Below are positions 61,806 to 64,000 of a stretch of DNA of 64,000 nucleotides, in pieces. This DNA comes from Phycomyces nitens (Eukaryota > Mucoromycota > Mucoromycetes > Mucorales > Phycomycetaceae), in the NCBI GenBank assembly GCA_022702545.1, contig JAHRBC010000004.1:1488001-1552000 (forward strand). The letters are read 5' to 3'. The notes under the pieces were generated by a model. It searched no databases and had not been told where the DNA came from. It was given only the letters and a program-made list of their open reading frames with translations. The position numbers and the translations under genes are program-made. Each line of letters starts with the position of its first letter. Position 1 is the first letter of the stretch.

Positions 61806-62528
61806 GTAAAGAGCGAATTACAAACTTTTCTTTGTTTCTATATCATTAATAGTAGGCTCTTTAGATTAATGATCACTTAAAGGACCACATCTTTGGAAAA
61901 CTCGGAGTATTTATTTATGCCCTTGAATTTCATAAAAAAAACTTTTTAATTGCGCGCACACCCTGTTGATTATACGTATAGAGTGTAATTCAGCAAGTAC
62001 AAAAGGCTAGAGTTTCTACTCCTGTCAATTAGTTATTGGGACATGGTTCTGCTCATCACAACACGCTTTATGCGGTCACAGATACCAACATTTTAGGTGT
62101 ATAAAAAATGAGAGATACCAAAAGCGATCTCTCAAGAGTTTCTGTAAGGAAGAAAAATTTAAGAATGGAACAGATATGGTGCCTTTAACAATCGATTTTT
62201 TTTTCGAATTTGTTTCAAATTCGTTTGATAAAACTCCGCGAGTAAAAAAATAAGGTTATTTAACATCCGACATACTGGAAAATCGCGGTAACAGTAAATC
62301 GACACATCAGAAAACGAGTCACACGATTACGCATTAATTAATGATATATTTTGGTTGTCAATCACCTCTTTATTCTTTACACATCTCCTTACAAACAAAC
62401 AAACAAGAAATACTCTTTACGTATCATAATCTACATTTTGAATCAAGTTATGAACCGTCTTATTGTTTTTGAGCAGACTTTTTTTAACTAAAAATTTACC
62501 AACCCAAAGTCTATTAAGAATACACTTT
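61806..62528. other. Intergenic with transposon-like flank
   Basis: Positions about 62312-62390 share ACGAGTCACA, ATTACGCATTA and TTTTGGTTGTCAAT, in order, with 1905-1985. No gene is recognised before the pseudogene that follows. Confidence 0.45.
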
Positions 62529-63634
62529 GAATCAGTAAAAACTCTAGAATATATCAATTCATACCTCTCGAACAGCCTGGCAACAGTCGATTCTAGTCTA
62601 CTCTACCAAAATCTCAAATATTATCTGTAAAAACTGTGCCAAACATGGATTACTGCTAATGACAGCCATCTCTTTCTTGCCTTGGCTTCTGTATATCAAA
62701 AGTAAATGAAGCACACCCATATTATGCGCTGACTAGTATTCTTGGCAATTCATATACTCAGCGACCTGGTTTACGCTGTGTTGATTTAACGGTATCCGTA
62801 AAATGGAAAGACAACAGTCGTTCAGACGTGTTACTTATCCCACGCGACTACTGCAACTACCCTACAATCCTGATGGAGGTGCAACAAATTGTTCCTGAGG
62901 CGTTTTTGCAGCGCGTTATCCGCTATTGCCTGAACATATGCAAAAAATATGGGCGCAAGCCATTGGTGGTGATCTTTGGTGTGACTGGAGAGCAGTCTCA
63001 GAGCTTCCAGGGAACCTTCCATCCGACTAGAAAACAGTATATCCACTCTGCAAGCTGTACGTTTTGAACAACGGAGTGCCTGTTACTTGCCCCGCACACA
63101 TATATATCCATCGTGGATGAAATCGAATCGCCAATTGATCCACTACTGGTAATATCCCTCATATTTACACAACACCAATCTTGTTTGGCAACGCACTCTC
63201 ATTGAAATGATCCGACCATACAACTTCTGTATGCAACAGCACAATCAGAGATGACCAAAGTTACGACATACAATAATAACTTCCAAGAAACATTCTCCAA
63301 CATTTGTTCAACAAATAATATTTTTCTTGAACGGATACAGAAAGAAGTTCAGAAACTTCCAGCACCCACCAACAAAGTCAATAAACACATTGCTACTGCT
63401 ATGGACTACAACAACCGTCTGAAGCTACAGCTGTTGGATTCTTCTTCTTCCGACGAGTGCTCTGTGGATCTCCCTCGTTGCAAGAAACTTGGGCCAAAAA
63501 AGGACGCCAATGTTGAAGCTGAACTGTCGTTTATGGCCAATTTTCGCAGATCTTATAAAGGTCGCATGAATTGGAAGCAGTGCTACGAGGATGAAAAAAA
63601 AACTTGGGCTATTCAAATCGTTTTGCAGTGGTGA
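62529..63634 (+). pseudogene. Broken PD-(D/E)XK-like protein of a Mucorales multicopy family
   Basis: A long protein can be read with breaks: ESVKTLEYINSYLSNSLATV, a TAA at 62628, TWITANDSHLFLALASVYQK, then a frameshift near 62700. It continues HPYYALTSILGNSYTQRPGL, RSDVLLIPRD, PTILMEVQQIVPEAFLQRVI and LVVIFGV, then TGA at 63065 and 63203, and finally ELSFMANFRRSYKGRMNWKQ and CYEDE. Both sides of each break make sense together, so this is one decayed gene. S-D-V-L-L followed by E-V-Q has the spacing of a PD-(D/E)XK nuclease core of the Rpn/YhgA type, with Gln in place of Lys. I recall similar multicopy proteins in Mucorales; the nuclease assignment is an inference. Confidence 0.6.
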
Positions 63635-64000
63635 AAGTTTGCGCGTTGTACACTCTCGGCATTCACATCGATCCCGCAAATAATATCTCCTATTTTCCCC
63701 ACTGTAATAAATAAAACAGTTTTTTTTGTGCCAAGTTACGTTTGTTACAGATTCATGTCAAAAATCCGAATCTGGCCAATCAGACTCTTTTGCTTGTAAC
63801 CCAAATTCGGGATTGGGAACAGTGATGAGGAAATTCTGTGGATGGTTGTTGGATTCCATCATAAACGAACAATGGCATTTTAATATCATCACAGAAAAAG
63901 ACGTTGTCATACGCAAATTATGAAATGCACCAAGCTTTTTTCAACCCACGGGTAAAATCAATTAAAGGCTTAACATGGGAAAAGGGCTCCATCAAGGCTG
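63635..64000. other. 3' flank of pseudogene to window end
   Basis: A 65-codon plus-strand frame at 63726-63923 (ending VVIRKL) is not recognised; it may belong to the same decayed element or be chance. The window ends without a clear boundary. Confidence 0.4.

Overview
The window looks like nuclear DNA of a filamentous early-diverging fungus, most probably Mucoromycota (Mucorales). Genes are compact and AT-flanked, with many short introns (about 45-120 nt, GTAAGT-type donors, CTAAC/CTAAT-like branch sites). Several families also point there: a CipC-like stress protein, a GATA-N/AreA-type domain protein, an SRA-RING protein, F-box proteins, and worn copies of Tc1-like, Helitron-like and TnpB-like elements. 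The assignment rests on remembered family resemblance, not on a search. No rRNA gene, intact tRNA gene or CRISPR array was found.

Layout. 0-1 kb: cipC-like gene (-). 1-6.4 kb: gene-poor, with a decayed Tc1-type transposase, an inverted duplication of part of it, and a near-perfect 280-bp inverted repeat. 6.4-11.6 kb: a large membrane protein with 19-residue and 21-residue repeats, then an ANKRD54-like ankyrin gene (both -). 12.6-21.5 kb: GATA-N domain protein (+), histone-fold-like protein (+), UHRF1-like SRA-RING protein (-), small ubiquitin-like gene (-), C2H2 zinc-finger protein (-). 24.3-36 kb: F-box protein (+), CsbD-like protein (+), PPP1R37-like LRR protein (+), small unknown protein (+), PRP4-type splicing kinase (-). 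36-42.3 kb: gene desert with tRNA-like remnants, a SINE-like unit and a TnpB/Fanzor-like pseudogene. 42.9-58.3 kb: MFS transporter (+), L-fuconate dehydratase (-), unknown 147-residue protein (-), neutral sphingomyelinase-like protein (-), TM9SF nonaspanin (-), Tc1-type remnant, UNC93-like transporter (-). 58.3-64 kb: desert with a Helitron fragment and a multiply broken PD-(D/E)XK-like pseudogene.

The genes form no operon or obvious cluster. They cover housekeeping and regulation (splicing kinase, PP1 regulation, chromatin reading, membrane trafficking, lipid hydrolysis, sugar-acid catabolism, transport), separated by AT-rich transposon graveyards. I spliced the multi-exon models by hand and checked reading phase across every junction. 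Start codons remain uncertain where stated.
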